From Apis mellifera (lineage: Eukaryota > Arthropoda > Insecta > Hymenoptera > Apidae): a stretch of 64,000 nucleotides of DNA. Within the stretch, counting starts at the first letter, position 1. Each line of letters begins with the position of its first letter. Positions 50,423 to 62,600 of this stretch are shown in pieces. The notes below the pieces were generated by a model. That model was given only the letters and a program-made list of their open reading frames with translations, searched no databases and was not told the DNA's origin. The stretch spans positions 13,888,586-13,952,585 of the forward strand of contig NC_037644.1 of NCBI RefSeq assembly GCF_003254395.2. The letters are read 5' to 3'. A program made the translations under genes and the position numbers.

Positions 50423-52835
50423 GTACGATATCTATACCCCCCTCGTTCTTTCGACTTTTCCCACCTCGAAGGGGAGGGGAAAGTGCGTGGCTGGTTCGAG
50501 CACGGTTTAAAGGTATCCGATATCTCTGACTCTGACAGGAGGACGCGCCGATCACGACCACGACCAAGAACGCGTTGATAACGACCCAGTTGGATCCTTG
50601 CGACGTTTACCCGCATCGCGTCAAGGTGTCGATCGTCGGCGTGGGGAAGATCGGGATCGCCTGCGCCATCGCGATCCTCATGAGAGTTAGTATCGGGTCA
50701 AGCGGATCAACGCGCTCGATCAACGCGTCTGATTCCCCGCGGATCTTTTTCAGAGGATGGCGAGCGAGGTCTGCCTGATCGACCACGACGCGAACAAGGC
50801 TTCCGCCGAGGCCGAGGATATTCAACACGTCGGCTTCTTTTTGGGATGTCCGCTGGTAACTGGCACGTCAGGTACAACTACAAATGTATATGTATATTTC
50901 TATTCCAATTTTTCCCCGATGCTTTCGAAACACGGGTCTACGAACTTTGGAATAATTTCTTCCGCGTGGAAATGGAGAATCGATAAATCCGTGAGGGAAA
51001 TTCCAGAAATCCTTGGATCGTGGGGAAACCCGTTTCCGTGGACGTGCAACGGGTCGAGAACAACGGCCGAAAGGGGAAGGAAGGGAGGGACGGATTTTTG
51101 GGACCGGCACAGGTTTCGAGATCCTCGCCGGCCCTGTCCTTTAATCTCGTCGCTCATCTACATCGCGGTCGTCTCGCCGAGCGTTTCCCCGAGCTTTTCA
51201 CCGGTCCACTCGTAAATTTCGTGCCACTCTCTTATTTATCTCGACCACGATCGACTCCGTACATATTTTTTTCTTCCTTCTTCTTCTTCTTCTTTCGGCT
51301 CCTCCTCTTCCCTTTCTTCGATGCACTTACTCTGGCGGTGAGAGAGGAATCCCTCGAAACTTTCTTCGATCTGAATAATCAAACTCGTAATCTTCCTCGT
51401 CCGCATAGGCGAGCGGAACAATTAGAGTAGATCAAGATTTATCTCTTATCTCGCTCTCGAGCAGAGGTGTTAAAATAAAATCAGTGCCTCTTATTCTCTT
51501 ACGTGGCTGTACGCTGTTATCGGCGCATCTCTCAAACGAGAAACTCTCTCTGAGGAAAAGGAGATTCGATTTCCTTTAACGTTTTGTATTCAACCAGCTT
51601 CCGATGGCTTTATTACCGAACGAGATGTTTTCCAAGGAGAAAAGATTTCCAGAAAGGGATGCCCGACTTCTCCAACCATCCTTTCCTTTTTCCTTATCTC
51701 GAACGTGATTCGCATAAGCGTCCCTTCCAATTTACGAGATTTCTTTTCTCCGTCGAGAAAAAGAGTATACTATTCCATTAGAAAATTTTTATCGGTTGGA
51801 TTTTTGATTCTCTCGGTCGGAAAAACATTTATTAAAAAGACGATCGAATCGGCAGAGATCAGTACGGTGAAGGAATCGGCCGTGGTGATAATTTGCACGC
51901 CGGAGACGCCGCCGGGCGAGAATCAGAACGTGAAGCACAACTTGAAGGTGTTCAAGAAGATCATACCGGCCATAGCGAGATTCGCCGCGAAATCTGTGCT
52001 GCTGATAGTGACGCGGCCGGCTGACGTGATGTCCTACATCGCGTGGAAATTGTCGGGATTCCCGTCGAACCGCGTGCTCGGGATCGGCACGCTGATCGAC
52101 TGCGCCAGGCTCCAAGATTTCGTTAGCAGGCGATTGAACGTGGCGCGAAGCTCGGTCAGTTGCATGACGATCGGCTCTCAAGGAGACATGGCTGGTACAT
52201 ATTATCATCCCCCCTCTCCGTATTTTTTCCCCTATCATCCCTGTCCCCATCCTTTCGCAGTTCCCCTCTGGTCGAGCATCTCCGTGGGCGGAATGAAGCT
52301 TCGGGACATAAATTCGAGGATAGGGGAGCAGGACGATCCCGAGAAGTGGTACGAAATCGAGGAGAACGTGAAGAGCGTGTGAGTGATCGTCGTTACTCGG
52401 GAAAGAGGGAGGAGGAATGGTCGAAGCTGATCTTCGCGCTCGTTTTCAGGGGGAAGGAGCTCGAGGAGAAGAAGGGATCGTGTTGCTGGGGCGTCGCCAT
52501 TTCCACCACCGAGATCGTCGACGCCATCGTTAGGAACACGAAAGTCGTGCTCCCCGCGTCAACGCACATCCTCGTAAGTCGAGAGAGAAAGATTTTCTTC
52601 ATCCTTCCTTCCTTCATTCGCCTCTCTTTTTCCACAGAGTTGCGCCCACGGCACGGACAAGGACGTGTACATGTCCGTGCCCTGCGTGATCGGCCGCGAG
52701 GGCGTCTACTGCACCGTGCGACAAAAATTAAGCGAGCAGGAGAAGGCCGCGGTGCAGACGTGCGCCGACAACATTCGAAACATTTTGCGGGAGTCGGGCA
52801 TCCTTCAGGAGAACAACAACGAGGCGGAGCAATGA
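50360..52835 (+). CDS. LDH-family protein 1, catalytic residues replaced (seven exons, 368 aa)
   Basis: The exons are 50360-50422, 50539-50685, 50754-50871, 51856-52194, 52261-52378, 52450-52573 and 52638-52835. All introns are GT-AG and the joined frame is 1107 bases. The first exon adds an acidic 21-residue extension (nine Asp/Glu). The Rossmann motif GVGKIG is at residues 55-60 and the ribose-binding Asp is D80 (LIDHD). The LDH hallmark WKLSGFPSNRV spans 173-183. The active-site Asp168 and Arg171 are kept as D191 and R194 (IDCAR). The end has DVYMSVPCVIGREG, typical of LDH. However, loop Arg109 is Q133 in a loop shortened by two residues, Asn140 is R163, His195 is Q218 (IGSQGD instead of GEHGD) and Thr246 is C273. 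By the known LDH mechanism this protein should bind NAD(H) but not convert lactate or pyruvate normally. The protein is cytosolic by absence of a signal peptide. Exon 1 is the least certain part. Confidence 0.88.
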
Positions 52836-52992
52836 GCGAGAGAGAGAGAGAGAGAGAGGAAAGGGACGCGCTAGCGGAAATTGCACGGCAATTTTAGAAG
52901 GCGTCTTGATCGATAACGAGCGTGCGTATCTGGCGACCGGTTCTTCTCTGTATATAGATATATGTATATGTATATATGCTCGATCGGTGTAT

Positions 52993-52998
52993 AATAAA
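52993..52998 (+). terminator. Polyadenylation signal AATAAA of LDH-like gene 1
   Basis: AATAAA lies 158 bases after the stop codon (52833-52835), in the AT-rich 3' end of the 900-base gap before the second LDH-like gene. Confidence 0.65.
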
Positions 52999-53737
52999 TG
53001 ACAGTAGAGGAATCGACTTCCTAGAAAAGTAATCGCGTCCCAGCGCGCGTTCGAGGCATTCGCGATGGATCATCCGCCCGTCGATCACGCGATGCGACGC
53101 ATCCTCGGCAAACGAAGATCGAGAACGCGTTTCGAGCATGTTTCGCCATGCGACCCGATTTATCGCGCAACGTTGCGTTGTTGTTACCTCGCGTTTTTCC
53201 TTTGACTCGTTCGAATGATAAATGCTCCTCTTCCCGCGTTTTCCTTTGCCGCGACATTCGGGGAAATTGAATTGGAAAAGAAACGACGGAGGGAGAAGTT
53301 GTATGGAAGATGGAGAGAGGAAGGAAGGAAGTCGATATTGGCGGGCAATTTAATATTCGCGCTGGATCTCAAATATCGGAGCGTTCTCGTTCGAGCGGAA
53401 ATTGAAATTGGCGCGTATAACCCATCTGCGCCGATTCCACGGCTGTCCATCGATTTGATCGGAATCGGTTGTCGAGAAGGACGCGCACGACTAGTTTTCG
53501 AAAAATCGATACCTTTTCGGAATATTGAAATTTTATCTCGAAACGTTTGACGAGCGGCCAACTTCGGGCGAAAGGATGAAGAACGTTTGACAGTCACTTT
53601 TGTTGTTTGATCTTGATGGAGACGAAATTTACAGAGTATTGTAGATATATTCCAGATTACTGATCCAATTTCTGTTTTCGACTCGATCGAATCCCCGGGA
53701 TGTTACACCTGACTCGTGAGTGTCGCGTTCGTTAACC
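52999..53737. other. Spacer between the two LDH-like genes
   Basis: About 740 bases lie between the polyadenylation signal of the first gene and the ATG of the second. This must hold the promoter and leader of gene 2 unless the two are co-transcribed. No coding sequence is supported, and I see no clear TATA box. Confidence 0.5.
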
Positions 53738-56700
53738 ATGTCCGTGCCCAAGAAGAAGTTACTCGACACCGCCTGGAACACGACAACGTTTCTGCTCACC
53801 AAGCAGCCGGAAGATTTCGTGGATGGGCATCGCGTTAAAATCGTCATCGTCGGCAGCGGTTACACCGGCGTGGCCATCGGAATCGCAATCCTCTTCAAGG
53901 TTTGTTCCAAATTTTTACGTCTCTCTAACCTTTCTATCCAAATTTTATTCTCCAAAAAAAGAAACGAAATGTTCGAAGAACAGAGACTCGAAGTGATTTC
54001 GAAACAGAAAAAAGTAAGAAAAAAGGGTTGAAAATTGCACGTATCGGAATAACGATGCTTAAAAAAAAAATAAAAAAAAAGAAAAATCTTCGAATAGTAG
54101 CGTTCCCTTGATCCACGGCTCGTTTATCCCAGGCCCACTCGGCAGGCATAGCCGGTAAATCTACGCGTTTTCCCATTGGACGACAAAAGGACGAAAAGTC
54201 GAAGGAATGCCTGAAAGGACGCGTTTGCGTAGGAACGAGGGTTGAATGTAGGCTCGTTAGCGTGGCGAGGATGAAAAAGGGATATTATGCAAATGATCCA
54301 CGAAAGAGCAGAGGAAGAGAGAGAGAGAGAGAGAGGAGGCGAGGAACGCGCTTCCTTTCGCTCGTTATCGGATCGTAACGCGAGCATTTACACGTAGCAC
54401 GCCCCCGCGAGATGGCCGTGGCGCTGATTTATGCCAGTCACCGGAGGAGAGGAATCGTTGAAATCCATACCCCGTCCGCGAGGACACCCAACCCTTATCG
54501 CGTTTGCCGATCCCGAAGGGAAAAGAGGAGGAGGAGGAGGCGCGCCTTCTCCTCTTTCGTGCGTACACGAGCGACCTTCGCCGCTTTTGCCCACGGAAGC
54601 GGCTGTTTAAAAACGAAATTGAAAAGGCCTCCTTCCTCCTTCCTCTCTGTCGATGCGAATACCGCTGTCATTACGAATCGTTTCGCTGTTCCACGGACTG
54701 TGACGTTTTCGTGCTCTCTTCTGTTGCGCGTAACTAACTGCCCGGGACATCCATTAAGAGGCAGCGTTGCGTTAACGCCAATTTTCTCCGGCTAATTCGC
54801 ATTATTCCAGTTACTACTCTAGTTACTCTAGTTTGTACTTATTTCTTTTTCCTTTCTGCTCCTCGATCGAGGATGAAATCGTAAAAAGAGTGTTAGAGAA
54901 ATGTTTCTCTAGTTTGTCCTTATTTTTTTCCTTTCTGCTCTTCCTATCGAAGAAATCGTGGATAGAATCATGATATAAATGGAAAGAGTGAAACGAAGAA
55001 GGTGTTAGAAAAATATTTCTCTAATAGAGTTATTCTAGTTTGTCCTTATTTTCTTTCCTTTATGCTCCTCGATCGAGGAAATCGTGAATGAAATCGTAAA
55101 AAGAGTGAAAGGAGTGCAGAAGGTGTTAGAGGAATGTTTCTCTAGTTTGTCTTTTTTTTTCCTCTCTGCTCTTCGATCGAAGGAAATAGAATAAGAAAGA
55201 ATATAAATAGAAATAGAAATAGAAATAAAAAATAGAAATAGAAAATAAACATATAGAATAGAAATAGAAAAAAATGGAATCATATAAATGGAAAGAGTGA
55301 AACGCAGAAGGTGTTAGAGGAATGTTTCTCTAGTTTGTCCTTTTTTTTCCTCTCTGCTCTTCGATCGAAGGAAATAGAATAAGAAAGAATATAAATAGAA
55401 ATAGAAATAGAAATAGAAAATAGAAATAAAAAATAAACATATAAAATAGAGAAAAAAAAGAAATAGAAAAAAATGGAATCGTATAAATGGAAAGAGTGAA
55501 ACGAAGAAGGTGTTAGAGGAATGTTTCTCTAATAGAGTTACTCTAGTTTATCCTTATTTCTTTCCTTTCTGCTCTTCGATTGAAGGAAATAGTGAATAGA
55601 ATCGTATAAATGGAAAGAATGAAACAAAGAAGGTGTTAGAGGAATGTTTCTCTAATAGAATTACTTTAGTTTGTCCTTATTTCTTTCTTTTCTGTTCTTC
55701 GATCGAGGAAATCATGGATAGAATCATGATATAAATGAAAAGAGTGAAATGAAGAGATGTTAAAAGAATATTTCTCTAATAGAGTTATTCTAGTTTGTTT
55801 TTATTTTTTTCCTTTCTGCTCTTCGATCGAAATCGAGGATGGAATCGTATAAATAGAAAGAATGAAATGCAGAAGAGAGTTAGAGAAATATTTCTCTAAT
55901 AGAGTTACTCTAGTTTGTTCTTATTTTTTTCCTTTCTGCTCTTCAATAGAAGATGTTAGAGGAATATTTCTCTAATAGAGTTACTCTAGAGTTTTTTAGT
56001 TTTCTTTACTTTTAGTTTTCCTTACTTTTTTCCTTTCTCGATCGAAGGAAATCATGAATGGAATCACGATATAAATGAAAAGAGTGAAACGAAGAAGATA
56101 TTAGAGAAATGTTAGTCTAGTTTGTCCTTATTTTTTCTCTTTCTGCTCCTCGATCGAAGGAAACAGTGAATGGAATCACGATATAAATGGAAAGAGTGAA
56201 ACACAGAAGAGACTTAGAGGAATGTTTCTCTAATGGAAGAAAGGGGATGAACGATGGTAAAACGGGCACATTCCGGGGGTAGGAGGAGGTAATGAACGTG
56301 GGCGAGTAATTCCAGGTTTCGGTTTCCGTGGATCGTTACGAGGGCAAACAACGAAGGCCGAGACGTGCGTGTAAGTGGCCTCGAATGGGCGGATCTCGTC
56401 GTTACGTACCCTCAGCACACCCTCCCTCTCTTCAAGCACCATTTGTACACGACCGCGTGCAGCAAGCTTCCTAATAGCGGCCGCGTCCTTCTTCTCCTCC
56501 TTCCCTCCCTTCCCCTTGCTTGCTACTATTTCGGTCTGTCATCAAGATCCATAATTACGGCCCTAGAGATACCACCGTTCGAAACCAGCCGCGTTATAAT
56601 ATATTCCCCTCACGGGACAAAGTAACAAACTCCTCTGTTGCCGGGACAGAGAGTCTGTCCCCTCCTTTACGAGGCATCGAACTCGTTAACCGTCACCCGA

Positions 56701-59513
56701 AATCTCGAGGAGGGAAGGGGTGGAGAGAAGAAGGGAGAGGTGAAAGCGAAAAGGAGAGGCGGTTGATCCCGGTTGCTCGCTCGACAGATCGCATCAACGA
56801 GATGATCGCGGAGTACCATCTCTCCACGGTTTATCGTCCACCTTGCGAGCACGCTACTACGCCCAGCTCGGTCGGTAGTGGTACACATACTACCTGCTTA
56901 AGACTCTCGTCGTCTCTTCCTCCTCTTCCTCCTCCTCTTCTTCTTCTTCTTCTTGTTCTAGTCGCTGCTCGACTCGTTGTTACGCGTCATGTCTGTCGAG
57001 CCGCATTAAATCGTACAAACCATCTCTCGCGGGGACGGTGAAAAGCTTTATGCTCGTCTCTCGTGATTCGTTTCTACAAAATAAAGAAAAAAAAACACGC
57101 ACAAAGTGATTGAAAAATGCCGCCTATTTAATATAGAAAACGTCGAATTCACGTTGAATCGAGATCAAAAGTATTCGTTGGGAAAAAAGATCGAGAAACT
57201 TTAACCGGTTTGAGACAAAAAAAAAGAGTAATAAAATTGGCGCGGGCGGATCGAGTGTCGCACCTGTGTCCAAAGCGAGAATCGACACAGGTATAAGAAG
57301 GAAGAAACGTTGGCTAGAGGTAACTAGAACCTTGAGAAAGAGAGCGACACAGGATCAGTCGGTTTTGCTCGATCGAGTGCAAATTACAGAACACGCGTCG
57401 TTTCGTAACGAAACGTTGATGGCGTTGACTCGTCCGTGGCTTTATTAAAAATCTCGTTACAAAATACACACGGCGGAGGGTATTCTTTTTTTCGAGTTAA
57501 TTATCCCGGAGTCAATATCGTCGCGCGATACGTGCGGGCATTACGCGAGAGTTAAGAGAGGAGCAGAGAGAGAGAGAGAGAGAGGAGAAATTTCATCAGC
57601 TGCGATATTATGCATGGTGCGGAAGTCATGCTTGATGAAGTATGGTGATTAAGCGGTGTACAATAACAGATTGGAGGCACAAGGGCGTAACGTAATATTA
57701 TTAAGAAGCCGTTTCTGCTGGTAGCCGCAGTCGAGTTGGCCTCGACGCGTGAAAGTACCATCTGTCGGAGAAAAATGCGTCCATCTGGTAGCTTAGAAAG
57801 CTAGGAAAAGCTCCGTCTCGTCCCACGCCGAGATCCGCCGATTGCTCGACGAATCGGAGAGAAGGAAGAGGCGAAGAGAAATTGCCGTGTCGAGAGAAAG
57901 AGAGGCGATCGGTGCCCGGGGTGTGGAGAAATTTCCACGCGAAATTACAGGCCGTTAGACGATAGAGGAACATCGATTACCAACCACGTAGGAAACGAGA
58001 TTTTGACAAATACGTAATCGCCCCGGGGATTGGCCGATCGATTATATCGGCCCCGTTCCAAGCCTTCTTCAATCTCTCTCTCTCTTCCATTCGCTGGATG
58101 CGCGAACAAAGCGCATCCTTCTCCTTCTCTCGTTATTTCGCTCGGATCGAGTCGTGAGATCGCGCGAAATCGCGAGGAGGAATAATTATCGCCGGTCGAG
58201 TGAAAAATCGTGGAATTCGCGCTACGATCGGATCCTAACGATCGTTCGCATTAAGGGATCGATCCCGGATAATAACTTTGGACCCCTCGGCCAGCTTTCC
58301 CCCGGTTAATTACTCCCTTTACGACGTTGCAGCGACTCGCCTCCGAGCTGGTGTTCATAGACGTGAACGAGGAATTGGCGAAAGCAGAGGCGGAAGACAT
58401 CAGCCATGGCGCGGCATTCCTCGGCAACCCGAAGATCATCGGTACCAAAGGTACGTACGAGTAAATATTTTTCATATTTCGAGAATGGGAAGATGAAGAG
58501 GTTCGACTGTTTTCCTCAGATTATTCGTTGGCCAGAGACGCGACGGTGTGCGTGATCACGATCGGGGACAGATCGACGAACGAGCAAGACCCGAGCACTT
58601 TGTTGGAGCAAAATTTGAACATCTTCAAAGACGTTATACCCAAAGTGTGCAAGTACGCGCCGAACAGCATACTGTTGATCGTGACCGCTCCAGGTATATT
58701 TCTTTTACGATTCTTCTTCTTCCCTTCTTTTCACGCGAGAATCACGAACGACGCGCGTTTCAGTCGACATACTGTCGTACGCGGCAATGAAGCTCTCAGG
58801 CTTCCCGCCGCATCGCGTGGTCGGGCTGGGCACGTTTTTGGACAGCTGTAGGTTTCAATACTTCATCGCGCAGAAGCTTGGAATTTCGGCGAGCTCGGTG
58901 CAGGCGTCCGTAATTTGCGAGAACGGACCCACGTCTGGTAAACGAAAGCCATCGGTTTATTCTCTTCGAGAAATTTATGAAAAATTCACGAAATAATTAG
59001 TTAATAATTGGATGGGAACAGTGCCGATCTGGTCCGCCGTCACGGTGATGGGAATCAAGCTGAAGGACATAAACAAAGACATCGGTACGAAGGCGGATCC
59101 GGAATCTTGGGGCGAGCTGCACGCGAAAGTAATCGATTGCGACAACGATCTTATCTCGAGGAAAGGGTATCGGTGCTGGGGTATGGGGATCTGCGCCGCC
59201 GAGGTTGTCGACGCGATCGTACGAAATACTTGTATCTGCGTCACCGTTTCCACCTACTTGAAGGTAAGCAAAATTAATCGCGTCTTCTTTTTTTCCTCTT
59301 TCCAATTGATACTCACCATCGTTATTCGTTAACCAGGGTTGTCGACACGGTCTCGAGAAAGACGTTTACATGTCTCTGCCGTGTATAGTAGGTAGAAACG
59401 GCATAGAGACGCTTCTTCGTCACCCGTATACACCGGAGGAGCAAGAACTCACGGAGACGTCGTGTCGAACTATCTTCGAGACTCAAAAATCGATTCTCAA
59501 TAGTTTGGAATAA
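53738..59513 (+). CDS. LDH-family protein 2, catalytic residues replaced (six exons, 348 aa)
   Basis: The exons are 53738-53899, 58333-58450, 58520-58693, 58764-58937, 59022-59263 and 59337-59513. All introns are GT-AG and the joined frame is 1047 bases. The ATG at 53738 (CCATG context) gives MSVPKKKLLD. The Rossmann motif GSGYTG is at 39-44 and the ribose-binding Asp is D64 (FIDVN). MKLSGFPPHRVVG spans 160-172. Asp168 and Arg171 are kept as D178 and R181 (LDSCR). DVYMSLPCIVGRNG lies in the last exon. Lost positions are Arg109 (P118), Asn140 (A150), His195 (N205, CENGP instead of GEHGD) and Thr246 (R260). Length and the whole LDH/MDH fold are preserved, so this is not a decayed pseudogene. 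An NAD(H)-binding pseudoenzyme or a neofunctionalised dehydrogenase is the likely role. It follows the related gene at 50360 in the same orientation, the product of a tandem duplication. Confidence 0.9.
54820..56240. repeat. Intronic minisatellite, about 75-210 bp unit, about eleven copies
   Basis: The array lies wholly within the 4.4-kb first intron (53900-58332) of LDH-like gene 2. Units begin with TCTAGTTTGTCCTTATTT-type sequence near 54828, 54911, 55034, 55142, 55330, 55541, 55665, 55789, 55910, 55986 and 56114. They continue with TTTCCTTTCTGCTCTTCGAT, GGAATCGTATAAATGGAAAG, GTGAAACGAAGAAGGTGTTA and GAGGAATGTTTCTCTAATAG. Two neighbouring units (about 55142-55540) share an AAATAG-type hexamer expansion, which shows that a larger block was duplicated. 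Confidence 0.95.
56241..58332. other. Remainder of intron 1 of LDH-like gene 2
   Basis: No independent gene is supported inside the intron. A CpG-rich part at 56380-57030 holds overlapping frames on both strands of low significance. The acceptor is CTCCCTTTACGACGTTGCAG, ending at 58332. Confidence 0.6.
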
Positions 59514-59599
59514 ATGTCACTTCTTCTTCTTTTATCGAGAATATATCAAATTTCATGCATTTCGTCACCTTTCATGTGAAAAATTGCAAAGTCGATGCG

Positions 59600-59605
59600 A
59601 ATAAA
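59600..59605 (+). terminator. Polyadenylation signal AATAAA of LDH-like gene 2
   Basis: AATAAA lies 87 bases after the stop codon at 59511-59513, giving a short 3' UTR. Confidence 0.65.
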
Positions 59606-59609
59606 ATTG

Positions 59610-62600
59610 AGATACAATCGAGCCTTCACTTTCTCTCTTTTATTAGAGTCTCTCTTTTTCTTCGATCGAATAGAAGAAGCGTTTATAAATCGCGTCACTC
59701 GAACGATTTCTTCGAGATTGAATACTCCGCGTTACAAATATAAGGAAAACAGTTTGGAAACGCAAACGATCCGTCGTAAGATTCGCGCGGTTCCTCGACA
59801 ACTTTGCTCGGCTTTATCCCTCCGATAAAGTCGTTCCCGTTCGTGTACAATAACGAATCCGACAACGGTTCCTACTTAAGCAAGCCGGACGGCCAGAAAA
59901 AGAAATTTATTCATGGAATTCGGCGAGGCAGCGTGTATAAGGTTCGGTACGAAATAATCGGCCGGTGATTCATTACCACGATTACGGAGTCGAAATTTCG
60001 TCGAGCAACCGGCTAACTAAGGTGGAAAAAGCGCGTGAAACGGAGCCCGGCTTGGATACCCGCTGCTTTTAATGGCCCCCTCCCCCTCCCACTCTCTCTC
60101 TCTCCTCCCGTAACCGCGACTCGTTGTCGTCGCGACGACCAACCACCGGCCAATTCTTTTCGTCGTTCTCTCGCGCGCGACAGGAGCGCGGTGATTCATT
60201 ATCCGTGCTAACGAATGTGCGTTGCGACAGAAAGAGAGAGAGAGGGTTTCCTGCTGCAGCTGGAAGCCACGCTAATAACGACAACGTCTTCATCTTCTCC
60301 TCTTCTCCCGGCCGAGCCCCATTTTTCTCTATTATCTCGATCACGCGTCACGGCCGCGTAATTTATATCGCGCTAACCGATTACGGATCTAGTACACGCG
60401 ACGTTTTCTCTCGTTTCCTTCTTTTATTCGTCGATATTAATTATCCGAACGAATGAGAAATGAAAAATTCAATAATCATTCGAGAGAAACGAGGATGATC
60501 GCGAGGGAAGAAGAGGGAGGAAACGTCGTGGTAGGTAACCCTGCAACTAATTACCCTACTTTTTACTTCGTCGAACGAGTTTAAAAAAAAAGAAAGAAAG
60601 AAAGAAGAAGAGAGTCCGTGCGATATCCGACGCGGTCCGATCGTTCACGTACGCCAGCGTGAGCTCTTAAAGCGCTCGCTCGATGCACGGTGGAGCGGGG
60701 GGTGGGTCGGGTCGCCGCTTGATTGAGTTACGATTTAATTAGTCCGCGCGGCCAATCGGTAATTAAGATATCTGCTAATCAACGGACCCGTATTCCTCTC
60801 CCCGGAGGATCTTGCGGAGGGGAGCGCATTCAACCCTCCCCGTCGTTTCCATCTTCCTCCCCTCGCTTCCTCTCTCCCGCTTTTTACCACCTTATCCGTC
60901 CTGATTCCCGGTTCACCAGCGGGGCCGTGAATCAATCGACCAGGCCTTCCACGCGCATCCCTCCGAAAGAAGAGAAGGTAAGGAAGATCTCGTTCTCGTT
61001 GATACGGAATAAATTTGAACGAGCGCTTTCTTTCGTCCCATTTTCCTTTTCTTTCATTCTCGTCCAAAGATCGATCGATAAGGATAAGATAAGATTCGAA
61101 AAATTGGTGCGCGAGAGATTATTCGATGGAAAAGAATCCGAAGAGATCGTTGTTCGAAAGATGTCATTTTGAACGAAATAGAACATCTCGGATAGACGAT
61201 ATTGGATTCTTGCTACGGTCGTCACATCTCGTTGAATCAAATAATAAATCTAATAAATATTGTCTCTCGATTTTAGGAAACTCTTAACTTTCCACATATT
61301 CTTACAAAGTGAATGCACGATTCGAGAAGGAGATGGGACGAAAGAGATTCTTGAAAAAAATCTTCATAACCACGGCATCTATCGGATAGAAGGAGAATCA
61401 ATTACCAGAGATGACTAGAGGGAAACCTTTCTCCCGTCTTTCGTTCCTCTCGTTCACAGGCTTTCTCCTTACGTTATGCTCTTATCGAGGCATTCGTAGA
61501 ATTCGAAGATCGTTGAAACGTTAATCCAGTTGGGCGGATGAACGTGGAATAATGGATTCGGTCGTTTCCATCGAGCGCGAGATTAAACGTCGTTCGTATA
61601 TCGGTGCAGATAACGTTGATTGTAATTAATAGCCTCGTACCCGGTTAATTGTCGAGCGAAGATTAATGGGAGAAAATCACGCCAATACCGTCCAATTGTC
61701 CGAAACTGTCTCGATCCGCGTCCAGCAAAAACTCGTTTCTCGTCACTTGTCCTCCGCGCGATAAAATGGAACGAGCGGAAAATTATCCTCGACCGCGATA
61801 TTTTTTAATCCGATTCTCTCTGAAACCGAGAGATTAATTAAGATTTATAGATCGAACATTTTCGTATCGTACCGAATGGTTAGATTCGCACCTCCTCCCC
61901 TCCAATCCAAGTAAAGACGCGATTATCTCTCGATACGATAAAAAAAAAAAAATGTTTCTACGATTCGAATATCTAATAAATACGATCCCCGATTTATTTA
62001 ATCGCAGAATCGTATCACGTGAAATATCCACGAGTACGTGGATGATGAACGTAATCGATCTGGATGGTGGATTCGTAGGATCGTACAATCCCTTAGCAAC
62101 CATTTGGAAAAGAATAAAAGAAAAGATTAATCGAATTCTTACGGATATACGCGTCCGCAAATGTAATTATCTTATACGGCAATAATGTATCGTAGATGAA
62201 CGCATCCCTATAATACGATACGTGACCGTGTTTGGAGTTGGGTCGTGACCTCTGCGGATCCATCGAAATCGCAGAAAAAGATTAAAATCGATCGCGAATA
62301 TAATCGTATTTCGATAAGGAAAAATGTTTCCTATACCTTAACCTTGAACCGATGAAGAAACGCAAGAGTAGAGTTGATTCAACTTTTTTATCTTCGTCGT
62401 CGTGTTATTGAACTTTACAACGATGGACGAAAACCTATTGCTAAAGTCTCAAGGTTAACGAGATAACGTAGGACGATGATCACGTTTTTCAAGATCCGTT
62501 CCTTGCTGCTTCGAATCGAAGTTCAATGATAACTAGTTTTCACAATACAGAAATTGCAGAACACGCTCTTTCAAATGTACGACGATAACGATTCCGCTTC

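Noticed and set aside
52160..52897. 245-codon + frame that spans exons 5 to 7 of LDH-like gene 1
   Set aside because: It runs out of frame through introns and exons. The LDH-like frame with splice sites explains the region.
53720..53737. GTG at 53720 as an upstream start for LDH-like gene 2
   Set aside because: A non-ATG start is not needed. The ATG at 53738 gives the expected family length.
59008..59305. Alternative frames on both strands over exon 5 of LDH-like gene 2
   Set aside because: They are shadows of the coding exon. The conserved LDH residues lie in the other frame.
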